DNA of 34,733 nt from a virus (IMGVR_UViG_3300042564_000465:1-34733); one strand, 5' to 3'; numbered from the stretch's first letter, positions 6,926 through 15,666 are shown. Numbers and translations are program-made. The notes: generated by a model not told the origin, from the letters alone.

Positions 6926-7081
6926 ATGCCATATTCAACTTGTTGCGGCGCGCACACTAATTTCGAGGAAATAGATATTTGCCCTGATTGCTTAGAACAT
7001 TGTGATTGGGAAGAAGAAGACGAAGATGAGGACGAGGATACAGACGCTAAGATCGAACAGGATAAACTAAACAAATTATAA
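6926..7081 (+). CDS. Small Cys-rich acidic protein, zinc-ribbon-like (51 aa)
   Basis: The 51-residue product begins MPYSTCCGAHTNFEE, then CPDC and a further Cys, and ends in a very acidic tail (EEEDEDEDEDTDAK). The CC...CPDC spacing fits a small zinc-ribbon. I recall similar YSTCCGA...CPxCLEHC proteins in Bacteroidota genomes and phages. The frame stays open upstream to 6725, but that extension would overlap the previous gene and its hairpins, so ATG 6926, 2 nt after the preceding stop, is chosen. Role unknown; metal binding is likely. Confidence 0.65.
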   Translation: MPYSTCCGAHTNFEEIDICPDCLEHCDWEEEDEDEDEDTDAKIEQDKLNKL

Positions 7082-7087
7082 ACGCAC

Positions 7088-7157
7088 GCCGCCTGAAGCA
7101 TTTTTTAATATTAAAAAAACAAAGGTAGTAATTTGGGGAACTTTGGGCGGCATTTTT
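7088..7157 (+). promoter_or_regulatory. Long hairpin with AT palindrome (terminator- or leader-like)
   Basis: GCCGCCTGAAG (7088-7098) can pair with CTTTGGGCGGC (7141-7151) as an 11-bp stem with two G-U wobbles. The 42-nt loop contains the perfect 18-bp palindrome TTTTTTAATATTAAAAAA (7101-7118), which can form a second hairpin inside it. Five T residues follow (7153-7157). It may be a terminator or a structured leader for the gene at 7169. Confidence 0.45.
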
Positions 7158-7168
7158 AAATCTATCTT

Positions 7169-7330
7169 ATGACAAAAAATAATTATATAATGGGACAAGA
7201 GTATTTAATACGTCTTGAAAATGAACTACTTATTGAGAAAATACTGAAGTTAGAAAAAGAGATTGGTTTGAAGGAAAAAGAAATCAGGGATCTAAAGCGC
7301 GAGATTCAGCAAAAAGAAGTAAATTCATAG
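7169..7330 (+). CDS. Small coiled-coil protein (53 aa)
   Basis: The gene runs 53 codons from ATG at 7169 to TAG at 7328-7330, 1 nt before the next gene. The product is mostly charged heptads (IEKILKLEKEIGLKEKEIRDLKREI), a good coiled coil. An internal ATG at 7190 is an alternative start. No family recognised. Confidence 0.55.
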   Translation: MTKNNYIMGQEYLIRLENELLIEKILKLEKEIGLKEKEIRDLKREIQQKEVNS

Positions 7331-7331
7331 T

Positions 7332-7688
7332 ATGATAAAGAACTTTGAGGAAATCACGAAAGAGATGACACAGGACGAAAAGAAACTTGTTCCTTTGATC
7401 ATACGCGGATTGAGTACAAGGACAAAAGAAAACCCGATTAAGGGCGCGGAAATAGTCAGCGCAATCAATAGCCAAAAGGATAAGTACGGGATCAAGCTAT
7501 TCAGCGAACCACGCCTTCGGAAGATAGTCAATTTTATCAGGACGGAAAGCATACTTCCATTGATGGGTACGTCAAACGGCTATTATGTTACAAAGGATCG
7601 AACAGAATTAGAAAGTCAGATTGAAAGCCTTACGCAAAGATCAGAGGCTATAATGTCAAGCGCTAACGGATTAAAAAAATTCTTATGA
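7332..7688 (+). CDS. Winged-helix-like DNA-binding protein (118 aa)
   Basis: The 118-residue protein looks like a small DNA-binding module. The NPIKGAEIVSAINSQ segment (about 40-54) followed by SEPRLRKIVNFIRTESILP (about 63-81) reads as helix, turn, recognition helix. SNGYYVTKD (about 86-94) would be the wing. The C-terminal third, LESQIESLTQRSEAIMSSANGLKKF, is a coiled coil for dimerisation. I recall this as a common conserved protein of Bacteroidota phages. It ends with ATGA overlapping the next start. Located between the regulatory region and the tail genes, it could be a transcriptional regulator, but that is inferred. Confidence 0.7.
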   Translation: MIKNFEEITKEMTQDEKKLVPLIIRGLSTRTKENPIKGAEIVSAINSQKDKYGIKLFSEPRLRKIVNFIRTESILPLMGTSNGYYVTKDRTELESQIESLTQRSEAIMSSANGLKKFL

Positions 7689-7843
7689 AACAATTAATTG
7701 AACTTCGGGATTGGGTGGATCAGCAATGTAAGACAGGGCAACCTTTTACTTGCGCGGACGTACTGAATAAGATTGACGAAATCTTAGAATCAGATGAGGA
7801 TATTCAGGAACTTTTAGTAACTTCGGCGTATGAAATGGAATGA
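7685..7843 (+). CDS. Small hypothetical protein (52 aa)
   Basis: This 52-codon gene overlaps its upstream neighbour by 4 nt (ATGA) and the next gene by 14 nt. The product, starting MKQLIELRDWVDQQCKTGQPF and ending EDIQELLVTSAYEME, is acidic and helical. Overlaps on both sides support real translation coupling. No family recognised. Confidence 0.55.
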   Translation: MKQLIELRDWVDQQCKTGQPFTCADVLNKIDEILESDEDIQELLVTSAYEME

Positions 7844-8504
7844 CCTAACCCTTTGGCAATATCAGCAATTGATGCCTACAATTACCAAACCTGATAAGGA
7901 TTGGACTGAATTAGATACAGAGGTAAAGCAGCTTTGCATTGTAACAGGATTAACAGAATACCAAATAGATAGCCTTTCAATAACCGCCCTAAAGGAATTG
8001 AGAAAGGAATTAGATTTTTTAGATGAAACTATCGAAGGGAAGCCTGTAAATTACATAGAGGTAAATAAAAAGCGTTACAGGATTAATTACGATATTAAGA
8101 ATATGCCTTCCGCGAGGTATATAGAAAGCAAAGTATTCAGTAAAGAAACATTATTGAACCTGCATAAAATAGCGGCTTCAATGGTGATCCCACAAAAGCG
8201 TAATTGGTACGGGAAATGGATTGATCAGGATTATGATGCGAGTAAACACGAGGAATATGCGAGTGATATGCAAGAGGCTAAATTTGTAGACGTTTATCAT
8301 TCGTTGGTTTTTTTTTATCAAGTATACAAAAATTGGATCGAAGTTTCGCGGGATTATATGATTCAGGAAATGATGAAAGCGAAGATAACGGAGAAACAAG
8401 CGGCTATGGTGGTGGATCTTTTATCAGAATCTATGGATGGCACTATTCCTGTTACCTTATTGCCGCCCAAGAAAATATCAGAGTTAAAGAAGTATTTGAA
8501 ATGA
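7830..8504 (+). CDS. Putative tail assembly chaperone (224 aa)
   Basis: The 224-residue protein is helical and charged, beginning MKWNDLTLWQYQQLMPTI and ending with IPVTLLPPKKISELKKYLK. A start of the type 'W..lt..qyqql' and a position just before the tail genes are usual for tail assembly chaperones that bind the tape measure. At 8308-8316 the gene contains nine consecutive T residues; reading -1 there opens a frame that runs to 8587, past this gene's own stop. That mirrors the lambda G/GT arrangement. No enzymatic motif is seen. The chaperone call rests on position, length and the frameshift feature, not on a clear family match. Confidence 0.55.
   Translation: MKWNDLTLWQYQQLMPTITKPDKDWTELDTEVKQLCIVTGLTEYQIDSLSITALKELRKELDFLDETIEGKPVNYIEVNKKRYRINYDIKNMPSARYIESKVFSKETLLNLHKIAASMVIPQKRNWYGKWIDQDYDASKHEEYASDMQEAKFVDVYHSLVFFYQVYKNWIEVSRDYMIQEMMKAKITEKQAAMVVDLLSESMDGTIPVTLLPPKKISELKKYLK
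8308..8316 (+). promoter_or_regulatory. T9 slippery tract, candidate -1 frameshift site
   Basis: Nine T residues are read as gTT TTT TTT Tat in the zero frame, an ideal X-XXY-YYZ slippery sequence. A -1 shift enters a frame open without stops to 8587, giving about 161 shared residues plus about 90 new ones. I see no obvious downstream pseudoknot. Confidence 0.45.
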
Positions 8505-8587
8505 AAACAATAGAGTTCTTGAATGCAATGGCTTATATGAAAGCTAAAAATTCATACGAACGAGAAGAAGCTAAGCGTATTAGGTAG
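8501..8587 (+). CDS. Small downstream reading frame (28 aa) or frameshift C-terminus
   Basis: From the ATG at 8501 (ATGA overlap with the previous stop) this frame encodes 28 residues, MKTIEFLNAMAYMKAKNSYE then REEAKRIR. Its charged helix resembles the C-terminal helices of GT-type tail chaperone extensions. The same frame is open all the way back to the T9 tract at 8308. So it may be the end of a -1 frameshift product rather than, or as well as, a free peptide. Confidence 0.45.
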   Translation: MKTIEFLNAMAYMKAKNSYEREEAKRIR

Positions 8588-8607
8588 ATTTGGTTGACAT
8601 AAGTGAT

Positions 8608-8637
8608 CCCCTGCTATTTCTATGGCGGGGGTTTTTT
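8608..8637 (+). terminator. Rho-independent terminator
   Basis: CCCCTGC (8608-8614) pairs with GCGGGGG (8625-8631) through seven pairs including one U-G wobble, with a 10-nt loop, followed by TTTTTT (8632-8637). It separates the chaperone-like gene from the tail structural genes. Confidence 0.8.
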
Positions 8638-8673
8638 GTGCGGTATTTAGAAGGCTTTTACCTATTTAATGGT

Positions 8674-9399
8674 ATGAGTGAAACAAAAGCACAGGCGAAA
8701 GCATTAGCCGATGGGTTTTTACAATCTATTGGGGAATCATACAATCAGTTTGATCCAAGCGAGTACCCTGTTGCAGAACAAATGTTTATATATTACGGAA
8801 AGATATTTAATGATGCGGTTGCCAAAAATCTAAAACAAAGCGGATCTATTGGATCAGGAAAGATAGGAGAATTAGCCATCCCAAAAGTTAATAAGTTTGG
8901 GAATGACTATGAAATGTATTTAGGATATCACAAAGATAATCCTGCTTCCGTTTATTATAGATTTGTTAATAAGGGCGTTAAAGGTTTTGGAGGCATAAAC
9001 GCTAAGCCTAAAAAAGTTAAATCAGATTCACCTTATAAATATAAAACGCCGTTCCCTAATGAGAAAATGGCTAAGTCTATAATGGAATGGTATAAATTAG
9101 GTAAGGCAAAGGCACGAACAGATACACAGAAAAAAAACCTAACCGCAGAGCAGATTAAAAATAAAAGATTAAAAAACGTAGTTCCTAAACCTTTGACATT
9201 AATGCAAATATCTTATATGACGGCTGCTGCAATTAAAAGGGACGGCTTAAAGACTACTTCATTTTTTGACAATGCGGTTAAAGCGGTTTTTAATAAGGAT
9301 TTTTTTTCTGCTATGGCAACGGCATTCGGTGGTGATATTCAAATACAAATTAGACAAATAGGAAATAAAATAGAACATAATGGCTATAACAATAAATAG
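8674..9399 (+). CDS. Putative virion/tail structural protein (241 aa)
   Basis: The 241-residue protein starts MSETKAQAKALADGFLQSI; mid-protein segments include GNDYEMYLGYHKDNPASVYY and SPYKYKTPFPNEKMAKSIMEWY, and the C-terminus is a helical LMQISYMTAAAIKRDG region. The last two recall small neck or tail-associated proteins of Bacteroidota phages. The frame extends upstream to a TTG at 8590, but that stretch overlies the terminator at 8608-8637, so the ATG at 8674 is the better start. Its stop overlaps the next gene by 20 nt. A T8 run lies at 9300-9307. The structural call is based on context and partial resemblance. Confidence 0.6.
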   Translation: MSETKAQAKALADGFLQSIGESYNQFDPSEYPVAEQMFIYYGKIFNDAVAKNLKQSGSIGSGKIGELAIPKVNKFGNDYEMYLGYHKDNPASVYYRFVNKGVKGFGGINAKPKKVKSDSPYKYKTPFPNEKMAKSIMEWYKLGKAKARTDTQKKNLTAEQIKNKRLKNVVPKPLTLMQISYMTAAAIKRDGLKTTSFFDNAVKAVFNKDFFSAMATAFGGDIQIQIRQIGNKIEHNGYNNK

Positions 9400-10594
9400 T
9401 ACGCCCGCAACATATCCAAGTATGCACGAGGATCTTTGGTTCGTTGCATCTTCTACGAATGTAGGTACAACAAATTTTAAATTCGTTTATGATGTTTATA
9501 TAGACGGCGCACAGGTGAGTCGAAACAAAATATACCCATCGCCAAGTGCGGAAGGAAGCTATGGAGTTTTTAATGCTTCACCAATGGTGCGCGCATATGT
9601 TACGAATTACTTTGAGCCTTCAGGAAGCAGCGTATTGGTTGCATCAAATGACAAAATAAAGGTTGATTATCAGGTTCGTATCGGTGAGGAAGTAGGCGGC
9701 GCGGTTACGCCTAATTTAGCAAGCGGATCTTATTCAGCTTATAATTACTATTCACCTTTATTCGGTGATATATTTACAGAGAATGGAAATATCCCGTTAG
9801 TGCTATCTAATTACTATGATAATTTATTAATTGAGAATTATACGGACGATTGGTTAAGTGATAGGGACAATAGTAATATTACAATTGAATATGGTGATCA
9901 GTTCTTTATTACATTCTTAAAGATTACAGGCGGATCTTATAAACTATGGGTTCAGCCTACTAATGAAGACGGGACATTCGGAACGGCGGTTAGTGGCAAT
10001 ATAACTATGTCAGGACAATTTAATCTATTCAACTTTCAGGCGGCTGCAATTAATGCTTGGGCGGGATCAACAATAATAACAGAAAATACTTATGGATACA
10101 ATGTGTACATTACGCTTGGAGCAGCAACCACAAGGGTATTACGATTTAGACAAGTATGTAACCCTAAGTATCGACAATATAACTTACACTTCCTCAATAG
10201 ACTTGGTGGATATGATACAATGGCGTTTAGGCTTGTCAATAGGAGAAGATCTGAATTTAAAAGAACTTCATACAGACGCAATCCTTATCAATTATCAAAT
10301 GGTCAAATGACTAATATTGATGCTTATAATAAGTACAATGAAACGACATATAACTTTGCCGTTCAACATTCAGACTATTATAACCTAACGGCTGATTGGG
10401 TAAATGATCAGGATTACGCTTGGCTTGCTCAATTAGTAGCTTCGCCACTTGTGTATATGGAAGTACAGGGAGCTTTCTTTCCTATCACAATAAGAAACAC
10501 AAACTATCAATATAAGTATCAAATAGCAGACGGATTATTTAACTTTGATTTAGAAATAGAAGTAGGTAAATATTTAAATAGCCAATATAGATAA
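9380..10594 (+). CDS. Tail/baseplate-region structural protein (404 aa)
   Basis: The 404-residue protein is beta-rich and starts MAITINSTPATYPSMHEDLWFVASSTNVGTTNF, written here in parts as it resembles the family start: WFVASSTNVGTTNFKFVYDV followed by YGVFNASPMVRAYVTNY. I recall this pattern from tail-module proteins of Bacteroidota phages, encoded before the large tail protein and the tape measure. The C-terminal part (YAWLAQLVASPLVYMEVQG) fits a baseplate-like beta sandwich. It overlaps the next gene by 1 nt (TAATG). Exact position in the tail is unknown. Confidence 0.65.
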   Translation: MAITINSTPATYPSMHEDLWFVASSTNVGTTNFKFVYDVYIDGAQVSRNKIYPSPSAEGSYGVFNASPMVRAYVTNYFEPSGSSVLVASNDKIKVDYQVRIGEEVGGAVTPNLASGSYSAYNYYSPLFGDIFTENGNIPLVLSNYYDNLLIENYTDDWLSDRDNSNITIEYGDQFFITFLKITGGSYKLWVQPTNEDGTFGTAVSGNITMSGQFNLFNFQAAAINAWAGSTIITENTYGYNVYITLGAATTRVLRFRQVCNPKYRQYNLHFLNRLGGYDTMAFRLVNRRRSEFKRTSYRRNPYQLSNGQMTNIDAYNKYNETTYNFAVQHSDYYNLTADWVNDQDYAWLAQLVASPLVYMEVQGAFFPITIRNTNYQYKYQIADGLFNFDLEIEVGKYLNSQYR

Positions 10595-12681
10595 TGATAA
10601 GAACGGAAATATATATTGAGGATCAAATAATTGATCTATTGCAAGATATAAGTACAGACTTTACTTATGCAATTGATGACGTTAAGGATTTTGGTAGCCG
10701 TAATACTTCATTCAGTAGAACTATATCTATTCCCGCAACTGCAAAGAATAATAAGATATTAGGTTTTGCTTTTGAATTAGGAATGTCGCACGATCATAAT
10801 ATGGACTTGCCAAACGTAAATACAAACTTTACGCCATCACAGGCGGCGAAGTGCGAGGTTTATATTGATAAGATACAGATATTTAAAGGCGTTATTCGTA
10901 TCCTTGAAATAGTAGTTAGTAATAATGTAGTTCAATATCAATGCGCCGTATTTGGCGAATTAGGTGGATTTATTACAGAGTTAGGAAACAGACGTTTAGA
11001 GGATTTAGACTTCAGCGAATATAATCATACTTGGAACGTAACGTCAATACAGAATAGTTGGAACACGATTAATGGATCAGGATATTATTATCCATTGATT
11101 GATTACGGGGATGTTTCTACAAATAAGGACGATTTCAGCGTATATACTTTTAGACCTGCATTATATGTAAAGGAATATATAGAAAAGATATTTGATGGAA
11201 CTACATATAGTTTAAATTGCGACTTTTTTGAAACAGACTTTTTTAAAAAACTAATAATCCCTAATAATAGTCAGGGTATTCAGGGTACGAATGATCGATT
11301 CATACTTGCGACTATTGATGCAACTAAAACAATTTTAAATAGTAACACGCCAACCGCACGAAATATAAATGTACCTTTTGATACTACGACTTTACTTAAT
11401 TTTACGGAAAATGGAACTAAAAGTATATTTACTTATACTGATGGCACAAAGACAATTAGGGCGTTGGCTACAATAACAGGCGTATATCAAACGGATGCTG
11501 CTTCGTCTATTACTGCTACTTTATACGTTGCAGGCGTAGCGGTGCAAACGCTAACGCAGAATACATTTTCAGCTAATAACCCTTTTACGTTTAATATAGA
11601 TTGGACGGGGGATATTGCAAACACTAATCAGGTGAGAATAGAATTAAGCGTTCCTGTAACTGCTAATACTTATATTGTAAATTTGTCAAGCGCTAACTTT
11701 ACTTTTACTCAATTAGCCGCACAATTAGCGTCTGTTGCTTATAATGGTACTGTTTCAATTAATGCAAACCTACCGAAAGGTATATTCCAAAAGGATTTCT
11801 TTTTGTCTGTTTGTAAGATGTTTAATTTATATGTGTATCAGGATAATATAAATGAGAAGCAAATAAACATAGCGCCGTATATTGATTTCTATTCGTCTTC
11901 TGTTACTAATAGTTTAGATTGGTCGCAAAAGATTGATATGGCTAAGCCTATGTCAATAAAGCCAATGTCGCAATTAAATGCAAGATACTACGCTTATAAA
12001 TATACTTCTGATTCAGATTATTATAATGATAACTATCAGAAAAAATATGGTCAAACGTATGGTGATTATTTATTCGATTCTCAATTTGATTTCGTGAAAG
12101 ATACGGCTGCAACACAGATTATCTTTGCACCTTCTGTTTTATACCAACCAACAGGACACGGGCATATTGATAAATATTTTACAACAATATTTAAGTTGTC
12201 AAATAATAATACAGAGGAAGATCCAATGGATTCTGTAATTCGTATTTTAATGGCTAAAAAACTAACAATTAGCCACGCTTGGGATATTAAAAGTGGTTCA
12301 GGCGGTGGCGGCGGTGGTGGATCAGTTTTAGCAACTTTAACTTCATACGGATATGCGGGACACTTAGACGATCCTACAAATCCTACTATTGATATTAATT
12401 TTGGTGCGCCAAAAGAATTGCAATTCCCTGCTTCTACATATCCTACAAATAACTTATTTAATACATATCATTTGCCGTACATTTTAGAAATTACTGATAT
12501 GGAAAGTAAATTATTATCTTGTAAGGTATATCTAAGCGCTATCGATATTTATAATTTAGATTTCAGTAAATATATATGGATCAATGGAGTATTATTTAGA
12601 CTGAATAAAGTAGAGGGATATAATCCTATGGATTATCAGACAACACAGGTTAATTTATTAAAAGTAATAAACACGAATTAA
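10594..12681 (+). CDS. Large tail structural protein, baseplate-hub-like (695 aa)
   Basis: The 695-residue protein begins with RTEIYIEDQIIDLL, followed by DFGSRNTSFSRTISIPAT at about 30-47 and a KCEVYIDKIQIFKGVIRIL segment at about 88-106. This N-terminal pattern is typical of large tail proteins in Bacteroidota phages. The middle holds repeated Thr/Asn/Ala-rich beta segments (about 240-380). A run of seven glycines lies near residue 570 (12301-12324) and looks like a flexible linker. The C-terminus ends FRLNKVEGYNPMDYQTTQVN. It is coupled to both neighbours by 1-nt overlaps. A hub or tail-tip role next to the tape measure is likely. Confidence 0.65.
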   Translation: MIRTEIYIEDQIIDLLQDISTDFTYAIDDVKDFGSRNTSFSRTISIPATAKNNKILGFAFELGMSHDHNMDLPNVNTNFTPSQAAKCEVYIDKIQIFKGVIRILEIVVSNNVVQYQCAVFGELGGFITELGNRRLEDLDFSEYNHTWNVTSIQNSWNTINGSGYYYPLIDYGDVSTNKDDFSVYTFRPALYVKEYIEKIFDGTTYSLNCDFFETDFFKKLIIPNNSQGIQGTNDRFILATIDATKTILNSNTPTARNINVPFDTTTLLNFTENGTKSIFTYTDGTKTIRALATITGVYQTDAASSITATLYVAGVAVQTLTQNTFSANNPFTFNIDWTGDIANTNQVRIELSVPVTANTYIVNLSSANFTFTQLAAQLASVAYNGTVSINANLPKGIFQKDFFLSVCKMFNLYVYQDNINEKQINIAPYIDFYSSSVTNSLDWSQKIDMAKPMSIKPMSQLNARYYAYKYTSDSDYYNDNYQKKYGQTYGDYLFDSQFDFVKDTAATQIIFAPSVLYQPTGHGHIDKYFTTIFKLSNNNTEEDPMDSVIRILMAKKLTISHAWDIKSGSGGGGGGGSVLATLTSYGYAGHLDDPTNPTIDINFGAPKELQFPASTYPTNNLFNTYHLPYILEITDMESKLLSCKVYLSAIDIYNLDFSKYIWINGVLFRLNKVEGYNPMDYQTTQVNLLKVINTN

Positions 12682-15038
12682 TGGCAACAGAAGAAATAAT
12701 TGGTATTAAGGTAACTTCAGATACCGCACAGGCAACACAGGAAGTACAGAAATTAGATAAAGCATTTGAAGAAACAGATCAAACCGTTAAAGGTTTAAGA
12801 CAGCAATTAAAAGAGGCGGTTGCGAATGTAGTATTAATGTCTGATAAATTCGGTGCTACGTCTAAAGAGGCTATTAATGCGGCTAAGCGTGCGGCTGATT
12901 TAAAAGATCGTATTGGGGATGCAAAGGCTTTAACAGATGCCTTCAATCCAGATGCAAAATTTAAGGCGGTGGCTTCATCATTAGCAGGTGTTGCAGGGGG
13001 ATTCAGTGCGCTTCAGGGTGCAATGGCTTTATTTGGAAAACAGAATAAAGATGTAGAAGCTGCTTTATTAAAGGTAAACGCTGCAATGGCATTGTCGCAA
13101 GGATTACAATCAGTCGGCGAAAGTATAGATTCATTCAGGCAATTAGGCGCGGTTATTAAAAGTACAACAGCATTTCAAACTTTAAATAATGCAGCGACAC
13201 AAACCGCCGTTACAATACAAAAAGCATTTGGTATTTCAGTAGATACTACTTCAAAATCATTTAATGTTTTAAAAGGTGCTATTGTTGCAACAGGTATCGG
13301 TGCGCTTGTAGTTGCTTTAGGATTAGTAATAAATAATTTTGATGCTATTTCAAAATGGATTAAGAATAGTCCATTAGGATCTTTGGCTAAAGGCGTAGGT
13401 AATTTAGTAGAACAATTTACAGACTTTATTGGAGTTACAAGTGAAGCTGAAAGAAACTTAAATAAAATATCGGCTGCTAATAAAAGAGCAAACGAGGATA
13501 TTGAAAATAGAATTAAAGTATTAAAGGCGCAAGGTGGATCAGAAAAAGAAATTTACGAATTAGGGAAACAAAGGATTGAAAATGAACTTACTAATTTAAG
13601 ACAAACATTAAAAACTAAAGGTGAATTAACAGAAGAAGAAGCTAAGCAATTCAGGAATTTAAAAACCGAGCAATTAGTTTTAACGGCTGACTATAATAAA
13701 AAGAGTTCAGAAGCAACTGCAAAAGCTGCTGAAAAAGCAAAAAAAGATCGTGATGATGTTAATAAGCAAGTAGAAGAAGATACAAAGGCTGCTAATAAAA
13801 TGCTTATTGATTTACAAAATGCAAAGAGCGTAGCAATAATTGATGACGAAACTGCTAAAGCTACAAAGCAATTAGAAATAGACAAGAAAGCTAAAGAAGA
13901 TGAAATTGAACAATTAAAGGTAAGTCAATCAGTTAAGGATGAATTAATTAAACTTAATAATGAAAAGTTTGATGCTGATAAAGCAGCCCTTGATAAGAAG
14001 GCAAAAGAGGATTTAGAAAAAAAGCAGAAAGAAGAACAAGATAATCTTGATGCTTTTAATGAGAAGATTAAAGATATTAGAATTGCTGCAATTAAGGATG
14101 ATAATGAAAGAGCAGAAGCAGAAAGATTGGCTAAACTTGAAAGGGATCTAAAAGAGTTAGATGAAGATAAAGAGTTTATAAAATTATCCCAAAAAGAACA
14201 GGCTAAAATTAAAAAGGATTTAATTGATGCTTCTGAAGCAGCAGGTCAAAAAAGCAAAAATGAAATTGTAAAAAAAGGATTACAAGAAGAATTAGATTTA
14301 TTACAAATTCAACAAAAGTCTTTAACCACAGATTCAAAAGCATATTGGGATAATGCTAAGGCTATCGAGGAAGCGTCTTATAAATTAAAATTAGATGCAG
14401 CTAAAGGTAATGCTAAGGAAATTGAAAAAATAAATACAGAACATAAAAATAATAATATTGCTATTGAAAAAGCTGAAGCAGCTGCAAAAAGAGCATTATT
14501 ACTTGAAAGGCTTAAATTGGTTGAGGATTTTGGTAAAAATATACAAGTATTAGCGGGTAAAAATAAAAAGGTAGCCATTGCAGGATTATTAATTGAAAAA
14601 GCGGCGGCATTAGGTCAGGTTGTTGTAAATACGGCGGCGGCAACTACAAAAGCAGTAGCAGCTTCACCTTTAACTTTAGGTTTACCTTGGTCGGCTTTAA
14701 TTATTGCTAATGGTGCATTACAAGCAGCAGCCGTTGTAAAGTCTGCTATTGATGGTGTTAAGGCAATTAATTCAGCAGGATCTTCAGCAGGATTAAGCGA
14801 GGAAGGGACAATAGGTGATAGTGGTGCGGGTACTTCTGTTCCATCAACAGGAAGCGGTGGCGGATCTTTGCCATCAACAGGTGGCGGCGGTGCTCCATCA
14901 ACAGGTGGCGGCGGCGGTGGTGGTGGATCAACAGGCGGTGGCGGAGGTGGTGCAGTTCGCGCTTATGTAGTTCAAAGTGATATTGAGGACGCACAACAAA
15001 GAGAAAGCGAAATACAGAATAGAGCAAGATTTGAATAA
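12681..15038 (+). CDS. Tail tape measure protein (785 aa)
   Basis: The 785-residue protein has the expected layout: an N-terminal helical part, a hydrophobic GAIVATGIGALVVALGLVI segment near 198-216, and long charged coiled coils (about 260-620, rich in Lys/Glu/Asp heptads). A second hydrophobic stretch follows (IAGLLIEKAAALGQVVV and LGLPWSALIIANGALQAA, about 635-690). The C-terminus is Gly-rich (PSTGGGG repeats, about 720-757) and ends AYVVQSDIEDAQQRESEIQNRARFE, a tail seen in other Bacteroidota phage tape measures. In siphophages its length sets tail length; at about 1.5 angstrom per residue it would give a tail of roughly 120 nm. No contractile-sheath gene is present. Confidence 0.88.
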   Translation: MATEEIIGIKVTSDTAQATQEVQKLDKAFEETDQTVKGLRQQLKEAVANVVLMSDKFGATSKEAINAAKRAADLKDRIGDAKALTDAFNPDAKFKAVASSLAGVAGGFSALQGAMALFGKQNKDVEAALLKVNAAMALSQGLQSVGESIDSFRQLGAVIKSTTAFQTLNNAATQTAVTIQKAFGISVDTTSKSFNVLKGAIVATGIGALVVALGLVINNFDAISKWIKNSPLGSLAKGVGNLVEQFTDFIGVTSEAERNLNKISAANKRANEDIENRIKVLKAQGGSEKEIYELGKQRIENELTNLRQTLKTKGELTEEEAKQFRNLKTEQLVLTADYNKKSSEATAKAAEKAKKDRDDVNKQVEEDTKAANKMLIDLQNAKSVAIIDDETAKATKQLEIDKKAKEDEIEQLKVSQSVKDELIKLNNEKFDADKAALDKKAKEDLEKKQKEEQDNLDAFNEKIKDIRIAAIKDDNERAEAERLAKLERDLKELDEDKEFIKLSQKEQAKIKKDLIDASEAAGQKSKNEIVKKGLQEELDLLQIQQKSLTTDSKAYWDNAKAIEEASYKLKLDAAKGNAKEIEKINTEHKNNNIAIEKAEAAAKRALLLERLKLVEDFGKNIQVLAGKNKKVAIAGLLIEKAAALGQVVVNTAAATTKAVAASPLTLGLPWSALIIANGALQAAAVVKSAIDGVKAINSAGSSAGLSEEGTIGDSGAGTSVPSTGSGGGSLPSTGGGGAPSTGGGGGGGGSTGGGGGGAVRAYVVQSDIEDAQQRESEIQNRARFE
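14841..14961 (+). repeat. Glycine-rich repeat tract in tape measure gene
   Basis: CCATCAACAGG occurs at 14841-14851, 14871-14881 and 14895-14905, with a near copy ending at 14935 (ATCAACAGG), interleaved with GGTGGCGGC-type runs. It encodes PSTG(G)n repeats, a flexible linker between the hydrophobic domain and the conserved C-terminus. Confidence 0.75.
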
Positions 15039-15072
15039 ATGATAAATATATAAAATAAAACTATTTAAAGGT

Positions 15073-15666
15073 ATGAATACAGAATTACCAATATTTATGT
15101 TGGATATAACAGAAGACATAAATGACGATTCACAAGTCGATTTTATCGCTTTGGTAGATCGTCCTGCAATTCAAAAGAATTGGAATGCATTTAATAAAAG
15201 TCAAAAATTTGAAATCGTAAATGAAGAACGCCGTATTATTAGTGGTGCTATTATGTTGGCTGATACTCCTATTTTTCGTAGTGATTCAACTTATGGTGAT
15301 TATTACGTTGCATTTAGTGCGGACACTATTCTTAAAATTGTACAAAAGTTTTTCAAAAAAGGATTCCAAAGTAACGTTAATTTGATGCACGATTCAAGCG
15401 CACAATTTGAAGGCATTACTTTATTTGAGAGTTTTATTTCAGATCCATCAAGAGGTATTATGCCAATGAAAGGCTTTGAAGATGCGCCTGTTGGTAGTTG
15501 GTTCGGATCTATGATAGTAGACAATGATATGGCTTGGGGAAAGGTAAAGAATGGCGAAATATTAGGATTTAGCGTAGAGGGATTATTTAACTATAAACCG
15601 AAGGAAGTAAACAAGGTTGCATCTATGGTAGACGCAATCAAAAAAATATTATCACAGGTTAAGTGA
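15073..15666 (+). CDS. Prohead protease, XkdF-like
   Basis: The 197-residue protein starts with LDITEDINDDSQVDFIALVDRP, a family hallmark of XkdF-type (herpes-like fold) phage serine proteases. NLMHDSS contains the probable catalytic His106 and GFSVEG the probable nucleophile Ser167, in the normal order for this fold. It cleaves scaffold and capsid proteins during head maturation. The next two genes encode scaffold and major capsid proteins, as expected. The third catalytic residue cannot be assigned with confidence. Confidence 0.85.
   Translation: MNTELPIFMLDITEDINDDSQVDFIALVDRPAIQKNWNAFNKSQKFEIVNEERRIISGAIMLADTPIFRSDSTYGDYYVAFSADTILKIVQKFFKKGFQSNVNLMHDSSAQFEGITLFESFISDPSRGIMPMKGFEDAPVGSWFGSMIVDNDMAWGKVKNGEILGFSVEGLFNYKPKEVNKVASMVDAIKKILSQVK

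Noticed and set aside
6628-7101. Minus-strand open frame of 157 codons
   Set aside because: It lies opposite well-supported + strand genes and has serine runs produced by the acidic tail of the Cys-rich gene; no minus-strand gene is supported anywhere.
8590-8673. TTG-started extension of the tail protein gene
   Set aside because: The extension would be encoded by the terminator hairpin at 8608-8637; the ATG at 8674 is a better start.
10092-10310. Second + strand frame inside the 404-residue tail protein gene
   Set aside because: It is fully nested in a strongly supported gene and has no family resemblance or independent start context.
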